DNA of 64,000 bases from Verrucomicrobiia bacterium. Lineage in GTDB: Bacteria > Verrucomicrobiota > Verrucomicrobiia > Palsa-1439. How positions within the stretch are numbered: position 1 is the stretch's first letter; each line of letters opens with the position of its first letter. The notes beneath the pieces were generated by a model. The model was not told the DNA's origin. It saw only the letters and a list, made by a program, of their open reading frames with translations, and did not search any database. This document shows positions 43,589 through 50,730 of this stretch, in pieces. The position numbers and the translations under genes are program-made. The DNA lies in contig DATLVI010000039.1 of assembly GCA_035577545.1 (NCBI GenBank), positions 1-64,000 of the forward strand, written 5' to 3'.

Positions 43589-44385
43589 TTCATCCACCAC
43601 ACGCCGGTCCAGTCGATTACTTCCAAGTCCTTCACCATCCCGTTCTGTTCGCGGAAATCGTCCACCGCGGCCCGGCATCCCTTGAGCGCGTAATCGTCCA
43701 CAATCACGTAGCCGCCCTCCGATACCTTCGGATAAAGCGCCGTCAGCGCTTCCCAAGTCGAGCCGTACATATCGCCGTCGATGCGCAGTACGGCGATCTT
43801 ATCGATGGGCGCCGCCGGCAGGCTGTCGGCAAACCAGCCCTCTACGAACTTGACGCGATCATCCAGCATTTCGTAGCGCCGGAAGTTGTCCTTCACCTCG
43901 CGCAGCGAGACGCCGAGGTACGGCGCAAGTTCATGGTGGCGGTCTCCGGCATCGGCTGGATACCGCTCAGCATCGGGCTTCGGCAGGCCTTGGAAGGAAT
44001 CGCAGACCCAGACGCGCCGGCAGTTATCGGAGAACAGAGCGAGCAGCGCACGCATGAAAATGGTGCAGCCGCCGCGCCATACGCCACACTCCACCAGATC
44101 GCCGGGTATGCTGTACTTCAGCACGTTCCCCACAAGTTGCTGAACGTTATTCAGGCGCTCCATGCCGATCATAGTCTCGGCTTCGCTCGGCCAGTCGCGT
44201 CCAACGCGCCGTAGCGATGGATCTACAACCCGGTGAGTCATCAGATCCATCGCCACATGGCCGTCAGGGAAAAGTTCGCGCGTGAGGCAGCGCTTCAGAA
44301 GCCGGAGGTATAGTTGCTCATGGTGGCTCCAGCGGTGAACTACCCCGCCAACGCCATTGGTAACGTTCTGCTCGGTCGCTGTCAT
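43585..44385 (-). CDS. TylF/macrocin-type O-methyltransferase
   Basis: 266 residues. SAM motif LVECGVWRGGC near 98, WVCDSFQGLPKPD near 128, and the metal-binding VLRIDGDMYGST near 197 plus GGYVIVDDYAL near 225 are TylF family features. The family methylates sugars, so it pairs well with the two glycosyltransferases further along. It shares the EVWWMK-like end with the Lar-like gene. Confidence 0.82.
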   Translation of the reverse strand: MTATEQNVTNGVGGVVHRWSHHEQLYLRLLKRCLTRELFPDGHVAMDLMTHRVVDPSLRRVGRDWPSEAETMIGMERLNNVQQLVGNVLKYSIPGDLVECGVWRGGCTIFMRALLALFSDNCRRVWVCDSFQGLPKPDAERYPADAGDRHHELAPYLGVSLREVKDNFRRYEMLDDRVKFVEGWFADSLPAAPIDKIAVLRIDGDMYGSTWEALTALYPKVSEGGYVIVDDYALKGCRAAVDDFREQNGMVKDLEVIDWTGVWWMK

Positions 44386-44594
44386 CTGCTCAAACTCCTC
44401 CGAAACCGAGCATAGGCCCGCGATTCCTCCGCAAGCCAGCGCGTCCGCTGGTCGTCATCCGGTTGCTCGCCCAGGCACCGCACCCGCACCGCCGGCCCGT
44501 TGCCGCTGTGGTCGCCCGCATCGACGTGCGTCCCGCGCCCCGACTGATGGCCGCGTGCGCCGTATTCGTGGATGCTGATACGCAGGTCGATCAT
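44382..44594 (-). CDS. Small basic protein (70 aa)
   Basis: From ATG 44594 (MIDLRISIHEYGARGHQSG). Arg-rich with a helical C-terminus. Overlaps both neighbours by 4 bases. No family recognised. Confidence 0.5.
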   Translation of the reverse strand: MIDLRISIHEYGARGHQSGRGTHVDAGDHSGNGPAVRVRCLGEQPDDDQRTRWLAEESRAYARFRRSLSR

Positions 44595-45025
44595 GAGGCG
44601 GCGGCCAATTGCACTTTCGGGTCCCAACCGTCCGGCGCTTTCATCCGCTTGCTATGCCACGGGCACCCCGCCGCCTTCCAGCGCTCGCGGAGTTCCGCGT
44701 GGCTTTCCATGGCGTCGTCGTAACCGAATTGCGTCCCACAGCACGGGCAGATATGCTCGGATAGCGGCGCTGGTTCATGCGGCATCGCCGGGAACAGGCA
44801 GACCGGGCAGGTGTACTTTGCATCCGCCTCGCTCACGCCCTGCGGGTCGTCGGCTGTGCGACACCATTCCCCGCACACAGCAACCGAATGCGGCTCCTCG
44901 ATTGCACAGCGGTGACTCGCCAGATGAGCCGTCATCTCAGGCGATCGGATGCTAAATACCACGCAATCGTGATCGGGATACGGCGGCTCATGCTGGCAGT
45001 CGTTCTGACGTGGCCTCGCACTCAT
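44591..45025 (-). CDS. Zinc-ribbon protein (144 aa)
   Basis: Two CxxC pairs, YTCPVCLFPAM near 72 and HICPCCGTQFGYDD near 90, form a zinc ribbon, followed by ELRERWKAAGCPWHSKRM, a pattern I know from phage and bacterial small zinc proteins. Extra Cys and His in the first 60 residues suggest another site. Confidence 0.6.
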   Translation of the reverse strand: MSARPRQNDCQHEPPYPDHDCVVFSIRSPEMTAHLASHRCAIEEPHSVAVCGEWCRTADDPQGVSEADAKYTCPVCLFPAMPHEPAPLSEHICPCCGTQFGYDDAMESHAELRERWKAAGCPWHSKRMKAPDGWDPKVQLAAAS

Positions 45026-45177
45026 GGCCGTATCTCCACCTCAATCCTACCGCTGAACCGCAGCAGGTGGTCCAGCAACTCCTGCACGCTCGCCCGGTAG
45101 TACAGCACCCCGGTCGAGTCCATCAGCGCCCACTTGCGCCCCTGCGTTCCGTAGCGCGGCGCGATCAGGTAGCTCAC
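45022..45177 (-). CDS. Small protein of unknown function (51 aa)
   Basis: Found by reading the gap: GTG at 45177 overlaps the upstream stop (GTGA) and the stop overlaps the next ATG (ATGA). Product starts MSYLIAPRYGTQGRKW. Coupling on both sides is the support. Confidence 0.5.
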   Translation of the reverse strand: MSYLIAPRYGTQGRKWALMDSTGVLYYRASVQELLDHLLRFSGRIEVEIRP

Positions 45178-45383
45178 ACGCTCTCCCGTTCAACATCTTC
45201 GGCCATTTCCAGCAGCAGTCCGGCGATGTTACGTGCTTGCTTTGGTGTCATCCTTACTCCCGGCACGATCTCGCCGTCGTATTCCGTCAGTGGAACTCCA
45301 CGCAGAACCAGCCCAACATGGCCAGCATCTATGCCATCGCAGACGAAAACGGTAGTGAGCACGCCTTCTTCGGTCTCGCTCAC
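45174..45383 (-). CDS. Small acidic protein (69 aa)
   Basis: Starts MSETEEGVLTTVFVCDGIDA; the rest is a strand-helix with a MTPKQARNIAGLLLEMA helix. Overlaps both neighbours by 4 bases. Confidence 0.5.
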   Translation of the reverse strand: MSETEEGVLTTVFVCDGIDAGHVGLVLRGVPLTEYDGEIVPGVRMTPKQARNIAGLLLEMAEDVERESV

Positions 45384-45832
45384 GCGCTCTCCTTCCGCCC
45401 CAGAATGGCGTCGATCTCCGACCGGTCCACGCTGGTCTTCGCCCAGGCACTCGCCACGCGCACTGTCGAACTCATGCCGCCAACATTAACGCCTTTCCTT
45501 CCATAGCTTTTGCGATCATAAACCGCAAATACCGGCGATATCATTCGAAAGTGCGCCCGCATCCCTTTGTGGTCCACTTCTGACACCACATGCCCGAACT
45601 CTGCCAATTCCTTAAGTCTCCTGCCTACAGTGGTTTTGCTGAGTTTCGTCAGCTTCGAAATCAGCCGCTGCCCAATGTTTGTCGTGTTGCGCCCGCCGCG
45701 AACGCTCGAAGCCAGCGCCCCGTACACCCTAAGGTGCTCTACGGTAAGGTTTTGATCGTACAAAACCTCCGGCGGAACCTTCGAAAAGCGGTTCAAAATC
45801 CCGCCTTTTTGGACCAGAGTGGTCCAAAACAA
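45380..45832 (-). CDS. Winged-helix DNA-binding protein (150 aa or less)
   Basis: Residues 15-85 (NRFSKVPPEVLYDQNLTVEH... LISKLTKLSKTTVGRRLKEL) form a MarR/HTH_36-like wing with a clear helix-turn-helix. The start is uncertain: TTG 45832 or TTG 45796. Probably a transcriptional regulator of this left-going block. Confidence 0.6.
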   Translation of the reverse strand: MFWTTLVQKGGILNRFSKVPPEVLYDQNLTVEHLRVYGALASSVRGGRNTTNIGQRLISKLTKLSKTTVGRRLKELAEFGHVVSEVDHKGMRAHFRMISPVFAVYDRKSYGRKGVNVGGMSSTVRVASAWAKTSVDRSEIDAILGRKESA

Positions 45833-45872
45833 GCCCTTTTTGGGCCACGTACAGAAGTATAACTACCGTACA

Positions 45873-46067
45873 TCAACCCACCGCCCTTCTGCGCTCGAAC
45901 GCCTCGATCTGCTTCAACATCTGCGCCACTACCAGCCGCGCATACGAATCAGAAGTGGTCCACTTTCGCTCCTCCCGGCACCCAGGACACTCCTTCCCCC
46001 GGTGCAGCCCGTGCTCCCCGCACCACCGCCTCACCGCGCGACCCTTCTCCACTAACTCAAACCCCAT
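45873..46067 (-). CDS. Small CxxC protein (64 aa)
   Basis: From ATG 46067: MGFELVEKGRAVRRWCGEHG followed by KECPGCREE, possibly a zinc site, and a helical tail. Function unknown. First gene after the promoter-like region at 46292-46364. Confidence 0.5.
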   Translation of the reverse strand: MGFELVEKGRAVRRWCGEHGLHRGKECPGCREERKWTTSDSYARLVVAQMLKQIEAFERRRAVG

Positions 46068-46291
46068 ATCGCAACCTACCCCCATCTACGCCCCAACAAT
46101 CCCCATCCCCCAAACTCCCCAACCACATATTTTTTTTTACGAAAACCACTTCAGCAGGCACCGCACGCTGAGGCACCCTGCAAAGATTGATGCCCCTCCC
46201 CTCTGGTCGGGTCGGCGTCGGATCGAGACCACCCTAGCGCCGAAATACCGGCAGATGGAGCGTTATGGCGTCGCCGGCTGCCTGGTTCTGG

Positions 46292-46364
46292 GCAATACAT
46301 TGGGCACAGCAGCAGTCAAGTCCTTATTTATCAACACTCGCGCATACTTTGCACAAGTATACGC
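46292..46364. promoter_or_regulatory. Candidate leftward promoter with a dyad operator
   Basis: GCGCATACTT at 46340 and AAGTATACGC at 46355 form a 9/10 dyad. On the minus strand TTGACT (46319-46314) and TATTGC (46297-46292) are 16 bases apart, a weak sigma70-like promoter. 46086-46365 holds no gene besides; a run of T at 46130 is not preceded by a stem. Confidence 0.45.
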
Positions 46365-46365
46365 A

Positions 46366-46650
46366 TCACGACCGAGGCTCTCCGGCTGCTGGATCAGGTG
46401 CCGATATTTCGGCACTTTGGGACTGTTTGCCAGAGCGAACGCTTTTCTTCTTGAAGCCATGAGGTCTCAAATGCGGCTTTAGCCGATTCTTGGCCGTCAC
46501 TCGCGGTAGGCATTCAGCGACAGAGACGCGGTAAGAGCCTGGGTGGCCATAGAGGCCGATCTTGCCAGAGCGGAACCAGTCATAGACGGCGTAGCGCGTT
46601 ACTCCGATGATCGCGGCCGCATCCTGGATTGACACCAAGTCGGCCGGCAC
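46366..46650 (-). CDS. HTH_17/MerR-type excisionase-like protein (94 aa)
   Basis: LVSIQDAAAIIGVTRYAVYDWFRSGKI at about residues 5-31 is the DNA-binding helix-turn-helix of excisionases and MerR-type regulators, then a Gly/Tyr wing (LYGHPGSYRVS) and a basic end. It probably controls the switch between the leftward and rightward transcripts, or excision. Confidence 0.65.
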   Translation of the reverse strand: MPADLVSIQDAAAIIGVTRYAVYDWFRSGKIGLYGHPGSYRVSVAECLPRVTAKNRLKPHLRPHGFKKKSVRSGKQSQSAEISAPDPAAGEPRS

Positions 46651-46754
46651 TCCGAAGGACTCAGCAAGTGATTGTTTGCGTAGAGCGGACGTAACTCAAT
46701 CTCCCATGGAATCAGCTAGAAGCGCGGAAAAATGCGCTGGATGCGAAATAGTGC

Positions 46755-46783
46755 TTGACTGTTCTGTGATGACGTATTAAGAT
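46755..46783 (+). promoter_or_regulatory. Promoter for the rightward operon
   Basis: TTGACT at 46755 and TAAGAT at 46778 are 17 bases apart. The predicted transcript start near 46790 coincides with the first ATG (46789), so the message may be leaderless. The same -10 TAAGAT occurs at 47642. Confidence 0.6.
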
Positions 46784-46788
46784 ACATC

Positions 46789-47010
46789 ATGATGATAAAA
46801 CAATTAAGCGCAGCGGAACACGCGGGACGGTCGCTCGGCGATGCGTTCGCACGCAAGCTAATGGCTCCCGGAGTGGTCGGCATCGTAGACCCTTACGGCA
46901 TGGCAAGGCGCGAGGCTAAGATCGGGGTCCGGCTGCAAACCATGCTCGCCGACAAGCTGGCGTATGAGCGCGGCTTCAACGAACAATTCAAAGCCGTATT
47001 TGCCGCCTAA
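46789..47010 (+). CDS. Small protein, first gene of the rightward operon (73 aa)
   Basis: Starts MMIKQLSAAEHAGRSLGDA, helical and basic. There is no ribosome site upstream, and the promoter implies a leaderless message. No family recognised. Confidence 0.55.
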   Translation: MMIKQLSAAEHAGRSLGDAFARKLMAPGVVGIVDPYGMARREAKIGVRLQTMLADKLAYERGFNEQFKAVFAA

Positions 47011-47027
47011 CCCCCAAAGGAGACACC

Positions 47028-47237
47028 ATGAAAACCACTGATCGAAAGCTAGTGATGTGGGAGGACGCCAAGCGCAAAGTGCGGGAGGCTGATAAAACCA
47101 AACTACTGCCGGTCTCCGTCAATAGCAAGGTTCACACTTACGCACTTGAAATGGGCTGGCTAACACACCACATTGACGGGCAAGTCGATTGGATGATTCA
47201 TCGAAGTCAGGAGCCACAATGCAAGGTCCAGCCATGA
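47028..47237 (+). CDS. Small basic protein (69 aa)
   Basis: ATG 47028 follows AAAGGAG at good spacing. Product starts MKTTDRKLVMWEDAKRKVR. Helical, no family. Overlaps the next gene by 19 bases. Confidence 0.55.
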   Translation: MKTTDRKLVMWEDAKRKVREADKTKLLPVSVNSKVHTYALEMGWLTHHIDGQVDWMIHRSQEPQCKVQP

Positions 47238-47449
47238 CAGCCCGTTATGATCCGCTCTTGGGCTATATGCCCGATATCCCCTGCCCGTGGTATTGCTGGA
47301 CGTTCTGGAAGTGGCAGAAGGTGCGCTGCGCCTGCGGAAAAACCTTCATCAGCCGGGACTTGGGATTGATGCCGCCCGAGTACGAGACGCATTACGTGCT
47401 GAATCACATCCCGCCCAAAGCACCAGAGAAACCCGAGGCACGCTCATGA
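47219..47449 (+). CDS. Small Cys/Trp-rich protein (76 aa)
   Basis: Start at ATG 47219 after AGGAG. Contains PCPWYCWTFWKWQKVRCACG: a CxxxC with an aromatic patch and a CxC. Possibly zinc binding. Overlaps the next gene (ATGA). Confidence 0.5.
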   Translation: MQGPAMTARYDPLLGYMPDIPCPWYCWTFWKWQKVRCACGKTFISRDLGLMPPEYETHYVLNHIPPKAPEKPEARS

Positions 47450-47622
47450 AGTCCGAGCTCACCTGCCTGCGCTGCCACCACACCTGGCTGCGGCGCACGG
47501 CCAAGCTGCCCGTATTCTGCCCCGCTTGCCATTCGGCAGGATGGCGCACCGAGGCCAGCGCGCGCGTGCTCAAGATCCGCGAGACCAAAGCCGCTCGCAA
47601 AATAGTTCAAGATAATCCTTGA
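47446..47622 (+). CDS. Zinc-finger-like protein (58 aa)
   Basis: CLRCHHTWL at 7-15 and FCPACHSAGW at 25-34 form a small zinc ribbon. Ends in a basic helix. Function unknown. Confidence 0.55.
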   Translation: MKSELTCLRCHHTWLRRTAKLPVFCPACHSAGWRTEASARVLKIRETKAARKIVQDNP

Positions 47623-47647
47623 CAATATCCAACGTTGGATTTAAGAT
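47619..47647 (+). promoter_or_regulatory. Promoter with a 14-bp palindromic operator in its spacer
   Basis: TTGACA at 47619-47624, spacer of 17, TAAGAT at 47642-47647. The spacer contains ATCCAACGTTGGAT (47627-47640), a perfect palindrome, in the ideal position for a repressor to block RNA polymerase. It sits between the zinc-finger gene and the DUF3560 gene. Confidence 0.75.
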
Positions 47648-47659
47648 GGTTCTGTAAGC

Positions 47660-47693
47660 GGGGAACGTGGAAGCCGTAAACTTCCAGTTCCCC
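47660..47693 (+). promoter_or_regulatory. Strong hairpin in the 5' leader of the DUF3560 gene
   Basis: GGGGAAC/GTTCCCC and TGGAAG/CTTCCA pair around the loop CCGTAAA with one bulged G: a 13-bp stem a few bases after the predicted transcript start and 30 bases before the ATG. It may stabilise the message or bind a regulator. Confidence 0.6.
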
Positions 47694-47722
47694 TAACACT
47701 GAGAAAGAATGGAGCTTTCACA

Positions 47723-48652
47723 ATGTCTAATCGATACTACGTCCACAACCTGGAAACAGACAAGTTGAACATTTTCACTGGCGGCAAAGCCGACTGGCTG
47801 TCTCTGCCGGAAACCAAGCGGAACGAACTCAAGAACTCATGCCTGTGGAGCAATCGCAATGGCTGCTGGATCAGCCGAGCAAAGGCCGGAAACACATACT
47901 TCCTGGCCCAGTTGCTCGCCGAACTCGGTTTTGAGAACCAAGGCACGGAAGGCGAACGCCTTAGCTTTGCTGAACAGATCGAAGTGAAGCAAGAACGGGC
48001 CGCTGAACGCGCCGACCGATACGAAGATCGAGCGGATAAGGCCGAGGAATCCAGCACCGCCCTATACAACCGAGCCCACAGCATGGCAGATTGCATTCCG
48101 TTAGGCCAGCCGATTCTGGTAGGCCATTACTCCGAGGGACGCGATAGAAGATTCCGCGATCGCATCAGCAAAACGTTTGAACGCGGTTTCGAGGAAGGCG
48201 ACAAGGCCAAGTATTACGAGCGCCGCGCTGTTTGCGCTCGTGCATCCGCCGATGGTTCGCAATACAGCGATCCGCGCTATCTGGGCAATCGCATCAAAGA
48301 AACCAAGGCCGAAATCGCTGTGCTCGAAAATCGGCTGCAAGGGAAGTTTTATCACTACAGCACGCCCGAGCCAATTGCTGACGACTACCGCAACCGTTTG
48401 ACAGTGTTGCTTGACGAACAGCACGAAAAGCTAGAGTTTTACGAGCACTGCTTAGCGACTTGCGGCCGGGAAGTGTTCACCAAAGAAACGCTCAAGGGCA
48501 AACAGGCGGTCAAGATTCGCGGACGCTGGGAGCCGATTGTAAAGCTCAACCCAAGCACCGTAGCTGTACCTAACATCTGCTTTCCACTGCCAGAGGATCA
48601 ACGCAAGTACGCTATGAAATACGCCTACACCGAGGTACAGGAGGCCCGCTAA
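47723..48652 (+). CDS. DUF3560 family protein (309 aa)
   Basis: The core YEDRADKAEESSTALYNRAHSM near 100 and QPILVGHYSEGRDRRFRDRI near 133, FERGFEEGDKAKYYERRA near 160 are characteristic of DUF3560, common on plasmids and mobile elements. The family's job is unknown; a role in mobile-element maintenance is guessed. ATG follows GGAGC. Confidence 0.85.
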   Translation: MSNRYYVHNLETDKLNIFTGGKADWLSLPETKRNELKNSCLWSNRNGCWISRAKAGNTYFLAQLLAELGFENQGTEGERLSFAEQIEVKQERAAERADRYEDRADKAEESSTALYNRAHSMADCIPLGQPILVGHYSEGRDRRFRDRISKTFERGFEEGDKAKYYERRAVCARASADGSQYSDPRYLGNRIKETKAEIAVLENRLQGKFYHYSTPEPIADDYRNRLTVLLDEQHEKLEFYEHCLATCGREVFTKETLKGKQAVKIRGRWEPIVKLNPSTVAVPNICFPLPEDQRKYAMKYAYTEVQEAR

Positions 48653-48898
48653 ATGCCTGATGAAAGCGTGGGACTTATACTAAAGCGCGTCGGTGAGGAA
48701 ATAGACCAGATGCTGAATACCTACCGAGCAAAAATTAGCGTGCTGCTAACCGCATTGGAGGTTTATGCCGACGAGAGCAATTTTGCAGAGGGCAATGATT
48801 GGTACTGGATTGGGGATGACGACCCGAAGTCTACCGCTCGTGCCGCCATTGCCCTCATAAACGATTCCACAGACGATCCAAAGGAGGCTGGCCAATGA
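48653..48898 (+). CDS. Small protein (81 aa)
   Basis: Starts MPDESVGLILKRVGEEIDQM, strongly helical and acidic in the second half. Follows the DUF3560 stop directly. Unknown. Confidence 0.5.
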   Translation: MPDESVGLILKRVGEEIDQMLNTYRAKISVLLTALEVYADESNFAEGNDWYWIGDDDPKSTARAAIALINDSTDDPKEAGQ

Positions 48899-49038
48899 TT
48901 CCGCGCCAATGGACCGAAGGGATGTCAACAATTGAGGTGCTAATCGTATTTTTGGCTGCTTGTGCGTCAAAACGGGAGATCCGCCGACTAGCCGCATTCT
49001 TTGAGGAGTTCTCAAAAACGGCCGAAAGGGGCCCTTAA
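48895..49038 (+). CDS. Small membrane protein (47 aa)
   Basis: ATG overlaps the upstream stop (ATGA). MIPRQWTEGMSTIEVLIVFLA with a following polar end; one membrane segment. GGAGG lies upstream. Confidence 0.5.
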   Translation: MIPRQWTEGMSTIEVLIVFLAACASKREIRRLAAFFEEFSKTAERGP

Positions 49039-49042
49039 ATCC

Positions 49043-49291
49043 ATGATCGACGTATCGCATTGCCAAGGTTGCGAAGAAGACTTCTACAACGGCAAGAATC
49101 CATACGGGGTTAAACAGTGCTGGCACCTCAAAGAAGCAAAACCGGTGCCGCGCTTGCTCATCCACATCGACCAGCCACCGCCGTACCTGAACGTGAAACC
49201 GAGGCAGGTCCCCAACTGCTACCGCATGAAGCGACACGCAACCGTCAAGCCTGAATCGCTTGGCTCCGACGGATACTGGAGAATGTCATGA
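49043..49291 (+). CDS. Small Cys-containing protein (82 aa)
   Basis: Starts MIDVSHCQGCEEDFYNGKN; CxxC at 7-10 and two later Cys may bind metal. No family recognised. Overlaps the next start (ATGA). Confidence 0.5.
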   Translation: MIDVSHCQGCEEDFYNGKNPYGVKQCWHLKEAKPVPRLLIHIDQPPPYLNVKPRQVPNCYRMKRHATVKPESLGSDGYWRMS

Positions 49292-49497
49292 CCGATTCCA
49301 CCAACGCCGGGCGGCTCTTGCAGTCGCTCCGCAAGCACAAGAAAGGCGGTCGCTCCGGAGGCCGCAAGCCGCTGTGTGCCCACTGCGGTCAACGCTATTG
49401 GGATCATCGCACTATCGCCAACCATTGTCCTGGCGATGCGTCCCACACCTACACCCCGCGCCCGCCCAAATCCGCGAAGAAAGGCACCGCCCAATGA
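49288..49497 (+). CDS. Small basic zinc-finger-like protein (69 aa)
   Basis: KPLCAHCGQRYWDHRTIANHC at about 27-47 gives a C-x2-C-x(n)-H-x(n)-C site. Lys/Arg-rich ends suggest nucleic-acid binding. ATG overlaps the next gene (ATGA). Confidence 0.5.
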   Translation: MTDSTNAGRLLQSLRKHKKGGRSGGRKPLCAHCGQRYWDHRTIANHCPGDASHTYTPRPPKSAKKGTAQ

Positions 49498-49694
49498 GAG
49501 TCGTAACATGGACAAAATCAAGACGCTTGTCGTTCCGCCTGTATGAAGGCTACATCATCCTTGGCGAGGCGGAGCGCGAATCGCGCGGCGGCAAATGGTA
49601 TCCCGAAGACCGCGTTGCCGTAACGCGCGACGAACTGCTCCTCATACTTCAGTTGACCGAACCCAAAGCCGCGAAGAAAAAGGCACAGCCATGA
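49494..49694 (+). CDS. Small protein (66 aa)
   Basis: Starts MRVVTWTKSRRLSFRLYEGY, a strand-rich fold with a Lys-rich tail. Unknown. Confidence 0.45.
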   Translation: MRVVTWTKSRRLSFRLYEGYIILGEAERESRGGKWYPEDRVAVTRDELLLILQLTEPKAAKKKAQP

Positions 49695-49849
49695 CCGAAG
49701 CGCTCAACGATCTCATGTGGGTTGGATTATCCTGCATCGTGTGCGCGTTCGGCATGGGTCTCTTTGCAGGCTGGGCATTCTGGGGGAATCACCCGAATCC
49801 TAGCCCGCCGTCCAGTGCGGATGCCGCCAAGACCCCAGCATCGAGCTAA
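49691..49849 (+). CDS. Small single-pass membrane protein (52 aa)
   Basis: One hydrophobic stretch (GLSCIVCAFGMGLFAGWAFW) with a Pro/Ser tail. Last gene of the rightward operon; its last 50 bases overlap the convergent gene at 49800. Confidence 0.5.
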   Translation: MTEALNDLMWVGLSCIVCAFGMGLFAGWAFWGNHPNPSPPSSADAAKTPASS

Positions 49850-50027
49850 CCACGGCCACCAGCTCGCGCGTGGCCGCCGGCGTACGTACGATTACCACCG
49901 CCCAGTTGTCGGTGTGGACGATCCGCAGATCGGCGCCGGCCTGCAGCGATTCGGTGCACTGCCAGAACGCCCAGCGCATGGCCTCGTACTCGCTCCTGTC
50001 GGCGTCACTGAGGCGCGCGGGCTGCAT
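49800..50027 (-). CDS. Small protein (75 aa)
   Basis: ATG 50027 (MQPARLSDADRSEYEAMRW). Mixed strand and helix. The end overlaps the convergent operon. No family recognised. Confidence 0.45.
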   Translation of the reverse strand: MQPARLSDADRSEYEAMRWAFWQCTESLQAGADLRIVHTDNWAVVIVRTPAATRELVAVVSSMLGSWRHPHWTAG

Positions 50028-50034
50028 TCTCGGC

Positions 50035-50412
50035 TCAGATGAGACAGCGCACGTCTCCGGCAAAAGGTATCGCTTTCAGTTCTTCAAGGCGCAATGGGCG
50101 CTTCACGCCATCGTATCCCCGCTCCTGCTGGATTGCCGCCAGACGTTTGCGTTGCCGCTCGCACCATAAAGCCGCATTCCGGGCCGCTAAAACGCTCTGT
50201 GACGCATCGCAGAACCGTATCGAGGTATTGGAGTTCTCCAGGCGTCCGCGGCCTTGCTTGAGCAAGCGCAGCGCGTGTTTCCGGCCAATGTAGGAGTTAT
50301 GGCCTTCGGGCGGGTTGACGATTCGGAGGGAACGGGGCAAGTCAGCGGGCTTCAGCTTTTGGATAGTTGGGGTGTCAGGCACGAAAACTCGGTGTGCAGC
50401 GCCGCCGGTCAC
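50035..50412 (-). CDS. Small basic protein (125 aa)
   Basis: Starts MTGGAAHRVFVPDTPTIQKL; later a basic helix with RKRLAAIQQERGY. Unknown. The 81 bases before it (50413-50493) hold no gene. Confidence 0.5.
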   Translation of the reverse strand: MTGGAAHRVFVPDTPTIQKLKPADLPRSLRIVNPPEGHNSYIGRKHALRLLKQGRGRLENSNTSIRFCDASQSVLAARNAALWCERQRKRLAAIQQERGYDGVKRPLRLEELKAIPFAGDVRCLI

Positions 50413-50493
50413 GACGCATAGAACAAATCCGGTCAGTTGTGTTTCTCGCCCAACTATACAGCAATACTCGGGTTTTTGGCAACAGATAATCGT

Positions 50494-50700
50494 TCATCGC
50501 CCCTCCGTCCCGCTCGCGGGCGCTTCAGCATCCTCGTCCTTTAACCATCCGCGTCTATTCGCCGAATATCTGGCTAGCGCCTGCATACATGCGGCTCCGA
50601 AGCAGAATCCAGCGAGATTATGCGCTGTTTTGGCATTAACAGCAGATCCCATGCCATCGATCCCGAGACCTGTTGCCATCAGAATCAAATACCCCCCCAT
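50494..50700 (-). CDS. Small membrane-associated protein (68 aa)
   Basis: Hydrophobic start (MGGYLILMATGLGIDGMGS) and a second hydrophobic run (AHNLAGFCFGAACMQALA). Tail is acidic. Unknown. Confidence 0.45.
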   Translation of the reverse strand: MGGYLILMATGLGIDGMGSAVNAKTAHNLAGFCFGAACMQALARYSANRRGWLKDEDAEAPASGTEGR

Positions 50701-50730
50701 GCCCCCAAAGAAATTGTCTGCTCCAGGTTC

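Noticed and set aside
46100-46140. Run of T as a terminator
   Set aside because: No stem precedes it in either direction.
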